Positions 34,127 through 43,067 of a stretch of DNA of 60,301 nt are shown piece after piece. The stretch comes from Aphodoplasma sp045592745. GTDB taxonomy: Bacteria > Bacillota > Clostridia > UBA1381 > UMGS1253. Every line of letters starts with the position of its first letter. The stretch's first letter is position 1. Both the position numbers and the translations under genes were made by a program. Below the pieces are notes generated by a model, which was not told the origin of the DNA, searched no databases, and saw only the letters and a program-made list of their open reading frames with translations. Location: contig JAZNVH010000014.1 of NCBI GenBank assembly GCA_045592745.1, forward strand, positions 1-60,301. Direction: 5' to 3'.

Positions 34127-36487
34127 TTAGTTTTCAAAAACTTCTTTTGCTATATCTGCGGCACATTTTGCGTCCTTTGCATAATAATGTGCGCCAATAC
34201 TTTTCGCATAATCGGGGGTAACTACCGCTCCGCCAACCATAATACGACATTCGGGGCAGTCGGCGCTAAGCAGTTTGATTGTATCCTCCATAGCACCGAG
34301 CGTTGTGGTCATAAGAGCACTGAGTCCGACAAGCTGAGCATTTTCGTCTTTCACAGCTTTTGCAACAATTTCGGGTTCAACGTCGCGTCCAAGGTCAATT
34401 ACGCTGTAACCATAGTTTTCAAGTATTACTTTTACAATATTTTTTCCTATATCGTGAATGTCGCCTTTTACTGTTGCAATAACAATTTTGCCCTTTGATA
34501 CACTTTCGTTTCCGCACTCGGCAATTTTCGATTTTACTGCATCAAATGCTGACTGTGCTGCATTAGCTGCGCTTAAAAGCTGGGGTAAAAATAATTTTCC
34601 ACGCTCAAAATCTGCGCCAACCTCATCAAGAGCAGGTATAAGGTGTGTGTTTACAACATCTAAAGGCTCGTTTGTTTCAAGAAGCTTCACACACAGTGCA
34701 TGTGCCTCGTCACCAAGTCCTTTTTTTACTGCTTCTGTGAGAGTGTGCTCAGATGATGGGGCAAAGGTTGCCTTTTTTTCTTCATCGTTTGAGAAACGCT
34801 CTATATATTCTTTTGAATTTTTATCAATGTTAGACAGTACACGGTATGCATGCACAGCATCCATCATCGCTTTTACATTTGGGTTGATAATCGGAAAATC
34901 AAGTCCCGCTCCAAGTGCAAGCGTCAAAAATGAAGAGTTTAAAAGTTCGCGGTTTGGAAGACCAAATGATATATTTGACACACCCAAAACTGTGCGGAGT
35001 CCAAGCTCTTGTTTGACATAACGAAGAGCCTTTAATGTTTGACCGGCACCTTCCTGCTGCGCTGATGCAGTCAAAGTGAGCGCATCAACATATACATCTT
35101 CTTTTGGTATTCCATATGAGAGCGCGCATTCAAGTATACGTTTTGCAATTTCTATGCGTCCCTCGGCTGTGTCGGGAATTCCGTTTTCGTCAAGTGTAAG
35201 CGCAACAACAGCTGCACCATATTTTTCTACTATCGGTAAAATGCGCTCAAGCACTGCCTTTTCGCCGTTTACTGAATTGACAATAGCCTTGCCGTTATAT
35301 ATGCGAAGCGCCGCCTCAATAGCGTCAGGATTTGACGAGTCAATCTGCAACGGAAGGTCTGTTACGCTCTGAATTTTTCTTACTATATTTTTAAGCATCG
35401 CCACTTCGTCGATGCCCGGCATGCCAACATTTACATCAAGAATATCTGCGCCTGCATCGGCCTGCGAAACAGCCTGTGCGAGTATATAGTCAATGTTGTT
35501 TTCGAGTAGTGCCTGTTTAAAAAGCTTTTTCCCGGTAGGATTTATACGCTCGCCTATTACGGCAACAGAGTCCGGTGTGACAATGCGTGTGGGCGTACAG
35601 ACCATACTTTGTCTTTCAAACGTTCTCTTTTTGGGTGTTTTTGATTTAAAGATATCGGCTACGGCTTTTATATACTCCGGCGTTGTGCCGCAGCATCCAC
35701 CAAGCATACATATTCCAAGCTCATGATAATCTGAAAGTATTTGGCCAAACTCCTCAGCATCAATATCATATGTACCGTCTACGGGATTTGGAAGGCCTGC
35801 GTTTGGCTTTACAAAAACAGGGAGGTTTGTAGATGCGCAAAGTCTTTTTGCAAGAGGGTATATTTCCACAGGGCCGAGAGAACAGTTTATGCCAAGAGCG
35901 CATACTCCAAGCCCCTCAAGAACGGAGGCCATAGCTTCTATCGAGCAGCCCGTAAATGTGCGGCCGTTTTGTTCAAAACTCATTGATACAAATATTGGCA
36001 GATTTGTATTTTCACGAATCGCCAAAACTGCCGCTTTTACTTCATAAAGGTCGGTCATAGTTTCAATTATTGCAAGGTCGGCACCGCTTTTTTCACCTGT
36101 GACGGCAATCTCACTAAAAAGCTCATATGCACGCTCAAAGCTGAGTGTGCCTGAAGGCTCTAAAAGCTCACCGAGCGGTCCTATATCAAGGGCTACAGCG
36201 GTATTTGTTCCAAGACACGCTTTTTTTGCTATACCGATTGAAGCTTCTACTACTTCTTTTACTCTTTTTTTGCATCTTGAAAGCTTTAATGCATTAGCTC
36301 CAAAAGTATTTGCATATATAATATCAGCACCGCTTTCTATATAGGAGCGGTGAATACTTTCAATCAAATCGGGGTTTGATAAAGACAAAAGCTCGGGCAC
36401 GCCACCAACTTCAAGACCGCTTTTTTGAAGCATTGTACCCATAGCACCATCAAGTATTGTATATTTATTTTTATCAAGCTTAAACAT
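34127..36487 (-). CDS. metH: cobalamin-dependent methionine synthase (without activation domain)
   Basis: Transfers the methyl group of 5-methyl-THF to homocysteine through cobalamin. 786 residues. Residues 1-290 form the homocysteine-binding barrel (ILDGAMGTMLQ, GINCSLGP and GGCCGTTPE with the three zinc Cys). About 310-560 is the pterin-binding domain (VIGERINPTGKK, DVNVGMPGID, QIDSSNPDAIEAAL). About 580-786 are the cobalamin cap and binding domains (VKGDIHDIGKNIVKVIL with the cobalt-ligand His). The C-terminal SAM-dependent reactivation domain of E. coli MetH is missing; the gene next upstream encodes it separately. Confidence 0.95.
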   Translation of the reverse strand: MFKLDKNKYTILDGAMGTMLQKSGLEVGGVPELLSLSNPDLIESIHRSYIESGADIIYANTFGANALKLSRCKKRVKEVVEASIGIAKKACLGTNTAVALDIGPLGELLEPSGTLSFERAYELFSEIAVTGEKSGADLAIIETMTDLYEVKAAVLAIRENTNLPIFVSMSFEQNGRTFTGCSIEAMASVLEGLGVCALGINCSLGPVEIYPLAKRLCASTNLPVFVKPNAGLPNPVDGTYDIDAEEFGQILSDYHELGICMLGGCCGTTPEYIKAVADIFKSKTPKKRTFERQSMVCTPTRIVTPDSVAVIGERINPTGKKLFKQALLENNIDYILAQAVSQADAGADILDVNVGMPGIDEVAMLKNIVRKIQSVTDLPLQIDSSNPDAIEAALRIYNGKAIVNSVNGEKAVLERILPIVEKYGAAVVALTLDENGIPDTAEGRIEIAKRILECALSYGIPKEDVYVDALTLTASAQQEGAGQTLKALRYVKQELGLRTVLGVSNISFGLPNRELLNSSFLTLALGAGLDFPIINPNVKAMMDAVHAYRVLSNIDKNSKEYIERFSNDEEKKATFAPSSEHTLTEAVKKGLGDEAHALCVKLLETNEPLDVVNTHLIPALDEVGADFERGKLFLPQLLSAANAAQSAFDAVKSKIAECGNESVSKGKIVIATVKGDIHDIGKNIVKVILENYGYSVIDLGRDVEPEIVAKAVKDENAQLVGLSALMTTTLGAMEDTIKLLSADCPECRIMVGGAVVTPDYAKSIGAHYYAKDAKCAADIAKEVFEN

Positions 36488-37148
36488 TACAAGTTTCCCC
36501 TTTGTTTTTATAATTACATTTATCTTTTAGTGCGCAGTTTTCACATCCTGCCATTTTACCTTTTGTCGGTGCAGTTGAAACGCCTATAATAGCAGTTATC
36601 GATTTTCTTGGCGTAAGTATACTGCTCTGAGTTACGCACAGCCCGATTTTACGCTGTGCGTCGACAAGTTGCAGTAATATATGCTGTTTTTCAATCGGGA
36701 AATCGCCGTACCCTGGAGAAAAACGGCCTGTGAGAAATAACTTATCTTTTGAATAGAGCGAGCAAAGATGCTCTGAGTATTTATCGCAGGCAGCTTCGGC
36801 GCAAACGGTAGCACATGCATCAAGCATAACGGGAAAAAGTGCATCTGTCGCCTGCGATGCGCGTATTTTTTGTTCAATTTCTGCACCCAAAGTGAGTGCG
36901 AGCAAAATTGCATGAGTGCATCCTTTAAGGTGTGCTTCAATATCTTTTCCCTCGAGCAAATCCGTCTTTTTTAGCTCATTAGTCGAAAAAAGAGCGTGCA
37001 CAGCGCGCGGATTTATTATATCAAGCGTCTGTGTGATTGCCTTTTGAAGCATCTCATCAATATTTTCTGAAAGCTTCCCGAAATCTTTTTGCCCAAGATA
37101 ACGAAGCACCTCGTTTTTATCAATTTTATCAACAGTAAGCTTTTCCAT
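36480..37148 (-). CDS. methionine synthase reactivation-domain protein
   Basis: 222 residues. RFSPGYGDFPIEKQ and ILTPRKSITAIIGVS are the signature of the MetH activation domain, which uses SAM to re-methylate oxidised cob(II)alamin. A C-terminal Cys cluster (CENCALKDKCNYKNKGETC) may bind a metal or Fe-S centre, as in other stand-alone clostridial versions. Its end overlaps metH by 8 bases and its ATG lies 2 bases after metF, so metF, this gene and metH are one operon. Confidence 0.9.
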   Translation of the reverse strand: MEKLTVDKIDKNEVLRYLGQKDFGKLSENIDEMLQKAITQTLDIINPRAVHALFSTNELKKTDLLEGKDIEAHLKGCTHAILLALTLGAEIEQKIRASQATDALFPVMLDACATVCAEAACDKYSEHLCSLYSKDKLFLTGRFSPGYGDFPIEKQHILLQLVDAQRKIGLCVTQSSILTPRKSITAIIGVSTAPTKGKMAGCENCALKDKCNYKNKGETCNV

Positions 37149-37150
37149 GG

Positions 37151-38017
37151 TTATCGTTTTAAAGCGGCACGAATGCCTTCATAAACTCTTTTTGCAACGG
37201 TCGGATTATTCATGGTATACAGATGAATTCCATCTACGCCTTGTGCGAGCAAATCGTTTATTTGCTCTACTGCATATTCGATTCCCGCATCAAAAAGTGC
37301 ATCGCTGTCAGTATCGTACTTACTTATCATTTTTGTAAATTTCGGCGGCAGACTTGAGCCGCTAAGCGCCACCGTGCGCTCTATCTGACGAACCTTTACA
37401 ATAGGCATAATGCCTGCCTGAACGGGCACCGCTACACCGCGCGTGCGTGCTGTGTCAAGAAATTTATAAAACAGTGAGTTGTCAAAAAACAACTGTGTAA
37501 TTAGGTGTGTAACACCCGCATCAAGCTTATATTTTAAGTTGTCAATATCTTTCTCAAGAGTTTTGTTTTCATAGTGCCCCTCGGGATAGCATGCGCCAAC
37601 CACATTAAAATCTCCGCTCTGTTTTATTGTTTTTACAAGGTCACTTGCGTGAGCAAAATCGTTTGCCGCTTTTACGTCGGGGTTTATATCACCGCGAAGC
37701 GCAAGTATGTTTTGTATATCGCATTCTTTAAACTGCTCTACACGCTCGGCTACCTGCTCTTTTGTAGATGTAAGACACGTCAGATGGGCAAGAGACTCAA
37801 TGCCCAGCTTTGATTTAATGTGCGAAGCAATTTGTACGGTAGATTTGTCTGCAATGCTTGCACCCGCGCCATAGGTTACACTGATAAAATCGGGCGTAAG
37901 AGATTTTAAATTGTCAAGCGTCTGATATATTGTGTCTATACCGCTGTCCTTTTTCGGCGGAAAAATTTCGAGTGAAAACACAGGCTTTGCTTGATTAAAA
38001 AGAGTATTTATATACAT
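37151..38017 (-). CDS. metF: methylenetetrahydrofolate reductase
   Basis: Makes 5-methyl-THF, the methyl donor for MetH. 288 residues, a compact single-domain type. Motifs: FSLEIFPPKKDSG (flavin/active-site Glu), SVTYGAGAS, SLAHLTCLT, LALRGD, the FAD-binding region around VGACYPEGHYE and ITQLFFDNSLFYKF. First gene of the met operon; RBS GGGGGACT. The upstream gap shows no recognisable SAM or cobalamin riboswitch. Confidence 0.92.
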   Translation of the reverse strand: MYINTLFNQAKPVFSLEIFPPKKDSGIDTIYQTLDNLKSLTPDFISVTYGAGASIADKSTVQIASHIKSKLGIESLAHLTCLTSTKEQVAERVEQFKECDIQNILALRGDINPDVKAANDFAHASDLVKTIKQSGDFNVVGACYPEGHYENKTLEKDIDNLKYKLDAGVTHLITQLFFDNSLFYKFLDTARTRGVAVPVQAGIMPIVKVRQIERTVALSGSSLPPKFTKMISKYDTDSDALFDAGIEYAVEQINDLLAQGVDGIHLYTMNNPTVAKRVYEGIRAALKR

Positions 38018-38120
38018 TTTAGTCCCCCAAAATACAAAAATATTGAATTTGTTTTTTTATATAAAAAATATTACCACAAAACACATAAAAAATCAAATGC
38101 GTTTTTTTATATTACATACT

Positions 38121-39686
38121 TTAGTATTCGACATACCAAGAGGCAGTATTTGCAAAAATGTTTTCATAGCACGGTGGCGTTACGCCTTTTATTTTGCTGT
38201 TTAGAACAAGCACATCTGTTCCCATAACGATTGGAATTACGGGCATTTCGCTTAAAAATACCTCGGCAAGCTCGTTGTAGGTTGATTTGAATATTTCTTT
38301 GCTTTCGGCGGTCCTGCATCTTTTTAAAAGAGAGTCAATTCTCTCACTTTCATATATGCTGTAAGAAGCACCAAAGCCCGCAAGAGCCGACAAATCAAGT
38401 GTATCGCTTAATTTTACTTCGCCTAAAAACATTTCGTATTCGCCCTCACTTACAGAGTTTGTATAATCGCTATACGAAAGTTTTCTTATTCTTATCTCAA
38501 CACCGATTTGGGCAAGGTCTGATTTGATTTTTTCAGCTGCTGAAATTCTTAGTTCGTTCTCAAGATTTACTAAAAGGTCAAACGAAAGCTTTTGTGCTTG
38601 CGCGTTTTTCATAATATTATTTTCGTCCAAACTGTAGCCTGCATCCGAAAGAAGAGTTATAGCACGCTCAGTGTCGCGCTCATACTGATATATGGGATTT
38701 GAAAAATAGGAGTCTGGCGCAATCGGTACATTTACCGCCTGAGCTCTTCCAAAGAAAATATCCTGAGCGATTTGTTTTCGATTAAGCGCATAGGAAAGTG
38801 CGCGTCTTATCAGTGAGTTATCAAGTCCGTTAACGGTTGTATTTATACCTACAAATGTAAGGGCGTTGTTGGTATATGAAACAGTGCTCAGGTTGCCTTT
38901 TGGGTTATAATTGCGCATTTGAGCTGCACTAAAGGATGCCACCTCAATTTCTCTTGTCTCAAGCGCGGATGATACAAGCTCTTCTGAGGGTAATTGCTTT
39001 ATGATAATTTCTTCTATAAGAGGTTTTTGCGATGTAATATAGTTTTCGTTTCTTACAAGACGCATAGCGCGGCTAAGCCCCGAATAAACATACTTGTACG
39101 CACCTGTTCCTATCGGAATATACTCTTTTAAAGAATTTACGCAGTCTGTGCCGCTTTTTATTATGGGTATGTCCATAAGTGCTATAAAGTTTCCGTTTGG
39201 ACGATACAAAGTTATTATAAAAGTGTTTTTGCCTGCACGCCTGAAGGATTCTATATTTGAAATTCTGTTTTTGTATGCGCTTTTTTCAAGCTCTGTTATC
39301 ATTTTAAAGGTATATTCGACGTCTGCTGCGTTAAATTCGCTGCCATCGTGCCATGTTATACCGTCTTTTAGCGTAAAGGTATAAGTAAGACCGCCGTCTG
39401 AAATGGTATAGTCGCTTGCAAGACACATCTCTACGCTGTGATCGCCTTTTCGTTTTACCAAAGAATCGTATATGAGTGCGCTTGTCTGCGTAACTGAGTG
39501 TGATACGGTTGCTATGGGGTTATACGTATCAAAATTGTATACTCCGATACTTATAGAATTTGCATTGCTGCCTTGGGGCATATTTTGTGGCTCGTTTCCC
39601 TCATAGCACGCACAAAGAAACAGCATAACAAAAGCCAATACAAGCGCTATTATTCTTTTCACAAAAAAAACAGTCTTTTTTTTCAT
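38121..39686 (-). CDS. ABC-type peptide/solute-binding lipoprotein (family 5), orphan
   Basis: 521 residues. The lipoprotein signal ends at FLCAC near residue 27. The SBP_bac_5 core shows DSLVKRKGDHSVEMCLASDY, YTFTLKDGITWHDGSEFNAADVEYTFK, GTGAYKYV, and RRALSYALNRKQIAQDIFFG. Such proteins capture oligopeptides, nickel or other solutes for an ABC importer. No permease or ATPase gene is next to it, so it must work with components encoded elsewhere or has a sensory role. RBS TGGTGG. Confidence 0.85.
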   Translation of the reverse strand: MKKKTVFFVKRIIALVLAFVMLFLCACYEGNEPQNMPQGSNANSISIGVYNFDTYNPIATVSHSVTQTSALIYDSLVKRKGDHSVEMCLASDYTISDGGLTYTFTLKDGITWHDGSEFNAADVEYTFKMITELEKSAYKNRISNIESFRRAGKNTFIITLYRPNGNFIALMDIPIIKSGTDCVNSLKEYIPIGTGAYKYVYSGLSRAMRLVRNENYITSQKPLIEEIIIKQLPSEELVSSALETREIEVASFSAAQMRNYNPKGNLSTVSYTNNALTFVGINTTVNGLDNSLIRRALSYALNRKQIAQDIFFGRAQAVNVPIAPDSYFSNPIYQYERDTERAITLLSDAGYSLDENNIMKNAQAQKLSFDLLVNLENELRISAAEKIKSDLAQIGVEIRIRKLSYSDYTNSVSEGEYEMFLGEVKLSDTLDLSALAGFGASYSIYESERIDSLLKRCRTAESKEIFKSTYNELAEVFLSEMPVIPIVMGTDVLVLNSKIKGVTPPCYENIFANTASWYVEY

Positions 39687-39713
39687 ATAAAACCACCATT
39701 TGTTTAAATCTTT

Positions 39714-40511
39714 TTATATAAGCTCCATAAATGCACCCATAAGTCCTATTTTCCCCTTATGCGCTCTGTTTGAAAAAAACTCATCGCCCTTGCAGCAGGT
39801 GCATATATTTGCAAGTGTAATATTATGCTCACTTATGCCTGCATCGCTGAGCTGGGAAAAAATTACACCCCATAAATCTATATTATATTTTTCTGCACGC
39901 TTCTCACTAAAGTGTGAATCAAACATCTGCGCCACATCATTATCAACCTCAAAACAGCACTGTCCGATAGATGGACCTATTGCACATATAATATCGGATG
40001 TCTTACAGCCGAAACTGTCTTTCATAGTTTTGATTACTTCGCACGAAATATTTTTTACAGTAGAGCGCCAACCTGAATGAGCAAGCGCTGCGACTCCTTT
40101 TTTTGTGTCAAGGAAAAATACAGGCACACAGTCGGCACAAAAAATTACAAATGGCACGTTTTTTTCGCCGCATACAAAAGCATCAATTCCAATAATGTCG
40201 CTTTCTTTTGTAATTCCCTTGCCGCAGTCATCAGAGCTGATAATGCGAACTTTGTTTTCGTGTACCTGATTTGATAAAACAAGCTTTTTATAGTCAATAC
40301 CCAAAGCTGAACATATTATATCATAATTTTTAATCACGTTTTCACGCGTATCTTTTTTGTTAAATCCAAGGTTTAAAGTAGCGGTTTCGCCCGTGCTTAC
40401 GCCGCCCAGACGCGTAGACATACCAGCGCGTACAAGCTTCGTTTTTGTAAAAGCGTCGATGCTGTAATATACAAGAGAGCCTTCTTTATGACGTGTAAAA
40501 CCGATATTCAA
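39714..40511 (-). CDS. pgeF: YfiH/LACC1-type purine nucleoside phosphorylase / polyphenol oxidase family protein
   Basis: 265 residues from TTG 40511, chosen because AGAAGG (40520-40525) is 8 bases upstream; an in-frame GTG at 40518-40520 overlaps that site. Family motifs: STRLGGVSTGE, the metal/active residues in LSNQVHENKV, FCADCVPVFFLD and ALAHSGWRSTVKNI, and ICTCCKGDEFFSNRA. Family members are described as peptidoglycan editing factors and as multi-substrate purine nucleoside enzymes. It lies 12 bases after uvrC. Confidence 0.85.
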   Translation of the reverse strand: MNIGFTRHKEGSLVYYSIDAFTKTKLVRAGMSTRLGGVSTGETATLNLGFNKKDTRENVIKNYDIICSALGIDYKKLVLSNQVHENKVRIISSDDCGKGITKESDIIGIDAFVCGEKNVPFVIFCADCVPVFFLDTKKGVAALAHSGWRSTVKNISCEVIKTMKDSFGCKTSDIICAIGPSIGQCCFEVDNDVAQMFDSHFSEKRAEKYNIDLWGVIFSQLSDAGISEHNITLANICTCCKGDEFFSNRAHKGKIGLMGAFMELI

Positions 40512-40523
40512 ACTTTTCACCTT

Positions 40524-42377
40524 CTAATTAAAATAGTCATATACATTTTTTGCACTGCGTTTGTCAATTCCTGCACCTATAAGCTCGTCAATACTTGCAT
40601 TTGCGATATTATCAATTGATTTAAAAGTGCGCATAAGCTTTTTTCTCTTGACATCTCCTATTCCATTAATATTCGACAGCTCGGATGAAAGTCCTTTTTT
40701 GCCACGCATTTTCGAGTGATAGCTTATTGCTGTTTCGTGAACCTTTTCGGATATCGCACATACAAGATTGTATGCAGGCGAATTTTTTGGAAGGATTATT
40801 TCATGTTCACCATCTGTAAGTGCGCGGAAATGATGTTTATCATCTTTAACCATGCCCAAAAGGGGAATAGACACTCTTTCATTTTCAAGCACGCGTTTGA
40901 TTGTATTTACGTGTCCCTTACCGCCGTCAAGTAAAATCAGGTCGGGGAGAGGGAGAAATTTTGCCTTGCTTTTTTCAAGCACGCCGCGCTCTATTTTGTC
41001 CTCTTCATCCTTTGCGCGAATAATGCGACGGTAAATGACCTCGCTCATTGCCATATAATCGTCGCTTCCTTCAAAGGATTTTATCTGAAATTTTCGCGTA
41101 AGAGCAGGGTCATGCACGCCATTTTTAAATGCAATCATAACACCGACATTGCTTGTGCCCGAAATGTTTGATATATCATAGCTTTCAATGCGTTTTGGCG
41201 CATTTTCAAGGTTTATATATTCTGCAAGCTTTTCAAGTGCGTTTTTATTTGCCTCTTTTTTGATCATATTTAGCTTGTAATTTTCTATGCTTAAATCGGC
41301 ATTTTTTTGCACCATTTTTATAAGTGATACCTTCTCGCCACGCACAGGTACTGTAAACACAAGCTTTTTGCCGAGCCTCTCAGAGAGCCAGCCGACAAAC
41401 AAGTCGGTTTCCTGGGTTTCGCACTGGCAGATAATCTCGTTTGGAATATATGTTGCATCTGTGTAAAACTGCTTTAAAAATTCGCTTATAATTTCTGCGT
41501 CCGAAAGCTCGTCGATATCATCTATTACACAGCTTTTTCTTCCAAGCACACGCCCGCTTCGTATAAAAAACACTTCGACAAAGGCTTTTCCGTCATAACA
41601 CCTAAAGGCAATAACATCCTGATTTGCCATTTTGTCAGAAACAATTTTTTGCTTTTGCGTTATCGCTTTTATTGCGGTTATTTTATCGCGCACCTCTGCC
41701 GCTTTTTCAAAGTCGAGCACGTTTGCGGCATCAATCATATTTTTTTCAAGCAGCCCTATAAGCTCGTCTGTTTTTCCTTCTAAAAACGAGCAGATACTAT
41801 TAAAAACATCTCTGTATTCATTTTGTGACACACCTCCTGTGCATGGGGCAAAGCACTTATTTATCTGGCAGTTAAGACATGGTCGCGCTTTGCCTATATC
41901 ACGCGGAAAAACGCGCTTACAAGTAGGAATAAGAAAGATTTTTTTAATCACATCCATTGTCTGACGAACGGGGCCCATTCCCGAATATGGTCCAAAATAT
42001 TTTGCGCCGTCGTTTTTCATAGCGCGTGTTACCGTAAGTTTCGGATAATCTTCGTTCATAGTCACTTTTATATATGGATAGTGCTTATCGTCTTTTAAAA
42101 GAATGTTATAATGGGGCTTGTGCTTTTTTATAAGGTTACATTCAAGCACAAGCGCTTCAAGCTCCGAGTCGGTTACGATATACTCAAACCACGCAATATG
42201 AGCCACCATTGCGCGCACCTTTGGTGAGTGGCTTTTTGACGAATTAAAATACTGACGCACTCTGTTTTTTAAAATCTTTGCCTTGCCTATATATATTATG
42301 TTATCATCTTTATCGTGCATCAAATACACGCCCGGCTGCTCGGGAAGGTTTTTAAGTTGTTTTTTTAAATCAAACAT
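40524..42377 (-). CDS. uvrC: excinuclease ABC subunit C
   Basis: Makes both incisions in nucleotide excision repair. 617 residues. GIY-YIG nuclease domain at the start (PGVYLMHDKDDNIIYIGKA), a Cys-containing region (CLNCQINKCFAPC), UvrB-binding motif near 200-235, RNase H-like endonuclease core (ESYDISNISGTSNVGVMI, LILLDGGKGHVN), and C-terminal helix-hairpin-helix repeats (LSNINGIGDVKRKKLM, GIDKRSAKNVYDYF). Length and motifs are complete. RBS AGGTGAAATT. Confidence 0.97.
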   Translation of the reverse strand: MFDLKKQLKNLPEQPGVYLMHDKDDNIIYIGKAKILKNRVRQYFNSSKSHSPKVRAMVAHIAWFEYIVTDSELEALVLECNLIKKHKPHYNILLKDDKHYPYIKVTMNEDYPKLTVTRAMKNDGAKYFGPYSGMGPVRQTMDVIKKIFLIPTCKRVFPRDIGKARPCLNCQINKCFAPCTGGVSQNEYRDVFNSICSFLEGKTDELIGLLEKNMIDAANVLDFEKAAEVRDKITAIKAITQKQKIVSDKMANQDVIAFRCYDGKAFVEVFFIRSGRVLGRKSCVIDDIDELSDAEIISEFLKQFYTDATYIPNEIICQCETQETDLFVGWLSERLGKKLVFTVPVRGEKVSLIKMVQKNADLSIENYKLNMIKKEANKNALEKLAEYINLENAPKRIESYDISNISGTSNVGVMIAFKNGVHDPALTRKFQIKSFEGSDDYMAMSEVIYRRIIRAKDEEDKIERGVLEKSKAKFLPLPDLILLDGGKGHVNTIKRVLENERVSIPLLGMVKDDKHHFRALTDGEHEIILPKNSPAYNLVCAISEKVHETAISYHSKMRGKKGLSSELSNINGIGDVKRKKLMRTFKSIDNIANASIDELIGAGIDKRSAKNVYDYFN

Positions 42378-42481
42378 AATTTCACCTGTGAAAGTTTTGA
42401 TATTAATTATATAAAGACTGTATAAACTAGATGCCAGTCTTTTCCTCTGTAATTCACATCAAGTTAGTATAAAATTTGAAC

Positions 42482-42973
42482 TCATAAAACTCGATAATAA
42501 GGACAAATATCTTCAAAATATCCGTCTTTCATACGAAATCCTTTTGGAATTGTTCCTAATTGAATGAATCCGAGACGCTCATATAAATGTCTGGCATGTT
42601 CATTTGTTGCAACAACTGCATTGAATTGTAAAATTGAAAAACCGTATTCACGTCCCTGCTCAATACAATCCAATACCATTTTTTCACCTATATGTAATCC
42701 CCTGCTTTGCGAACTTACAGCATAACTTGCATTGCAAATATGACTACATCTGCCAATATTATTTGGATGTAAAATATAAAGCCCATATATTTTCTCTGTT
42801 TCGATATCTACCGCAACACCTGTATAAGTCTGCGCGGCAAAAAAATTTATTCCGCTTTCAAGACTTAAATATTCTTCTTGCGGAAATGCATTTCCTTCCT
42901 CAACAACTTCGTTCCAAATTTGTATCATTTCAATTAAGTCTTTTTCTTCGTATTCGCGAATTAATATTTTCAT
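42482..42973 (-). CDS. GNAT family N-acetyltransferase
   Basis: 163 residues. The acetyl-CoA-binding region is SSQSRGLHIGEKMVLD, matching the Q/RxxGxG/A pattern. LQFNAVVATNEHARHLYERLGFIQLGTIP is the typical fourth motif with the general-acid Tyr. Substrate is unknown; phosphinothricin-type and ribosomal-protein-type acetyltransferases look similar. RBS GAGGTGAGG. Stands alone between uvrC and the ClC channel gene. Confidence 0.85.
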   Translation of the reverse strand: MKILIREYEEKDLIEMIQIWNEVVEEGNAFPQEEYLSLESGINFFAAQTYTGVAVDIETEKIYGLYILHPNNIGRCSHICNASYAVSSQSRGLHIGEKMVLDCIEQGREYGFSILQFNAVVATNEHARHLYERLGFIQLGTIPKGFRMKDGYFEDICPYYRVL

Positions 42974-43067
42974 TATGCCTCACCTCGCAAATTTTCATTT
43001 GTATTTTCGACAGTATTCGACAATCATTATAGGATTTTGTCAAGTTAGGGACAAAAATAATTTGCCT

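Noticed and set aside
38018..38120. SAM or cobalamin riboswitch upstream of metF
   Set aside because: The gap is short and AT-rich and shows none of the conserved cores of these riboswitches.
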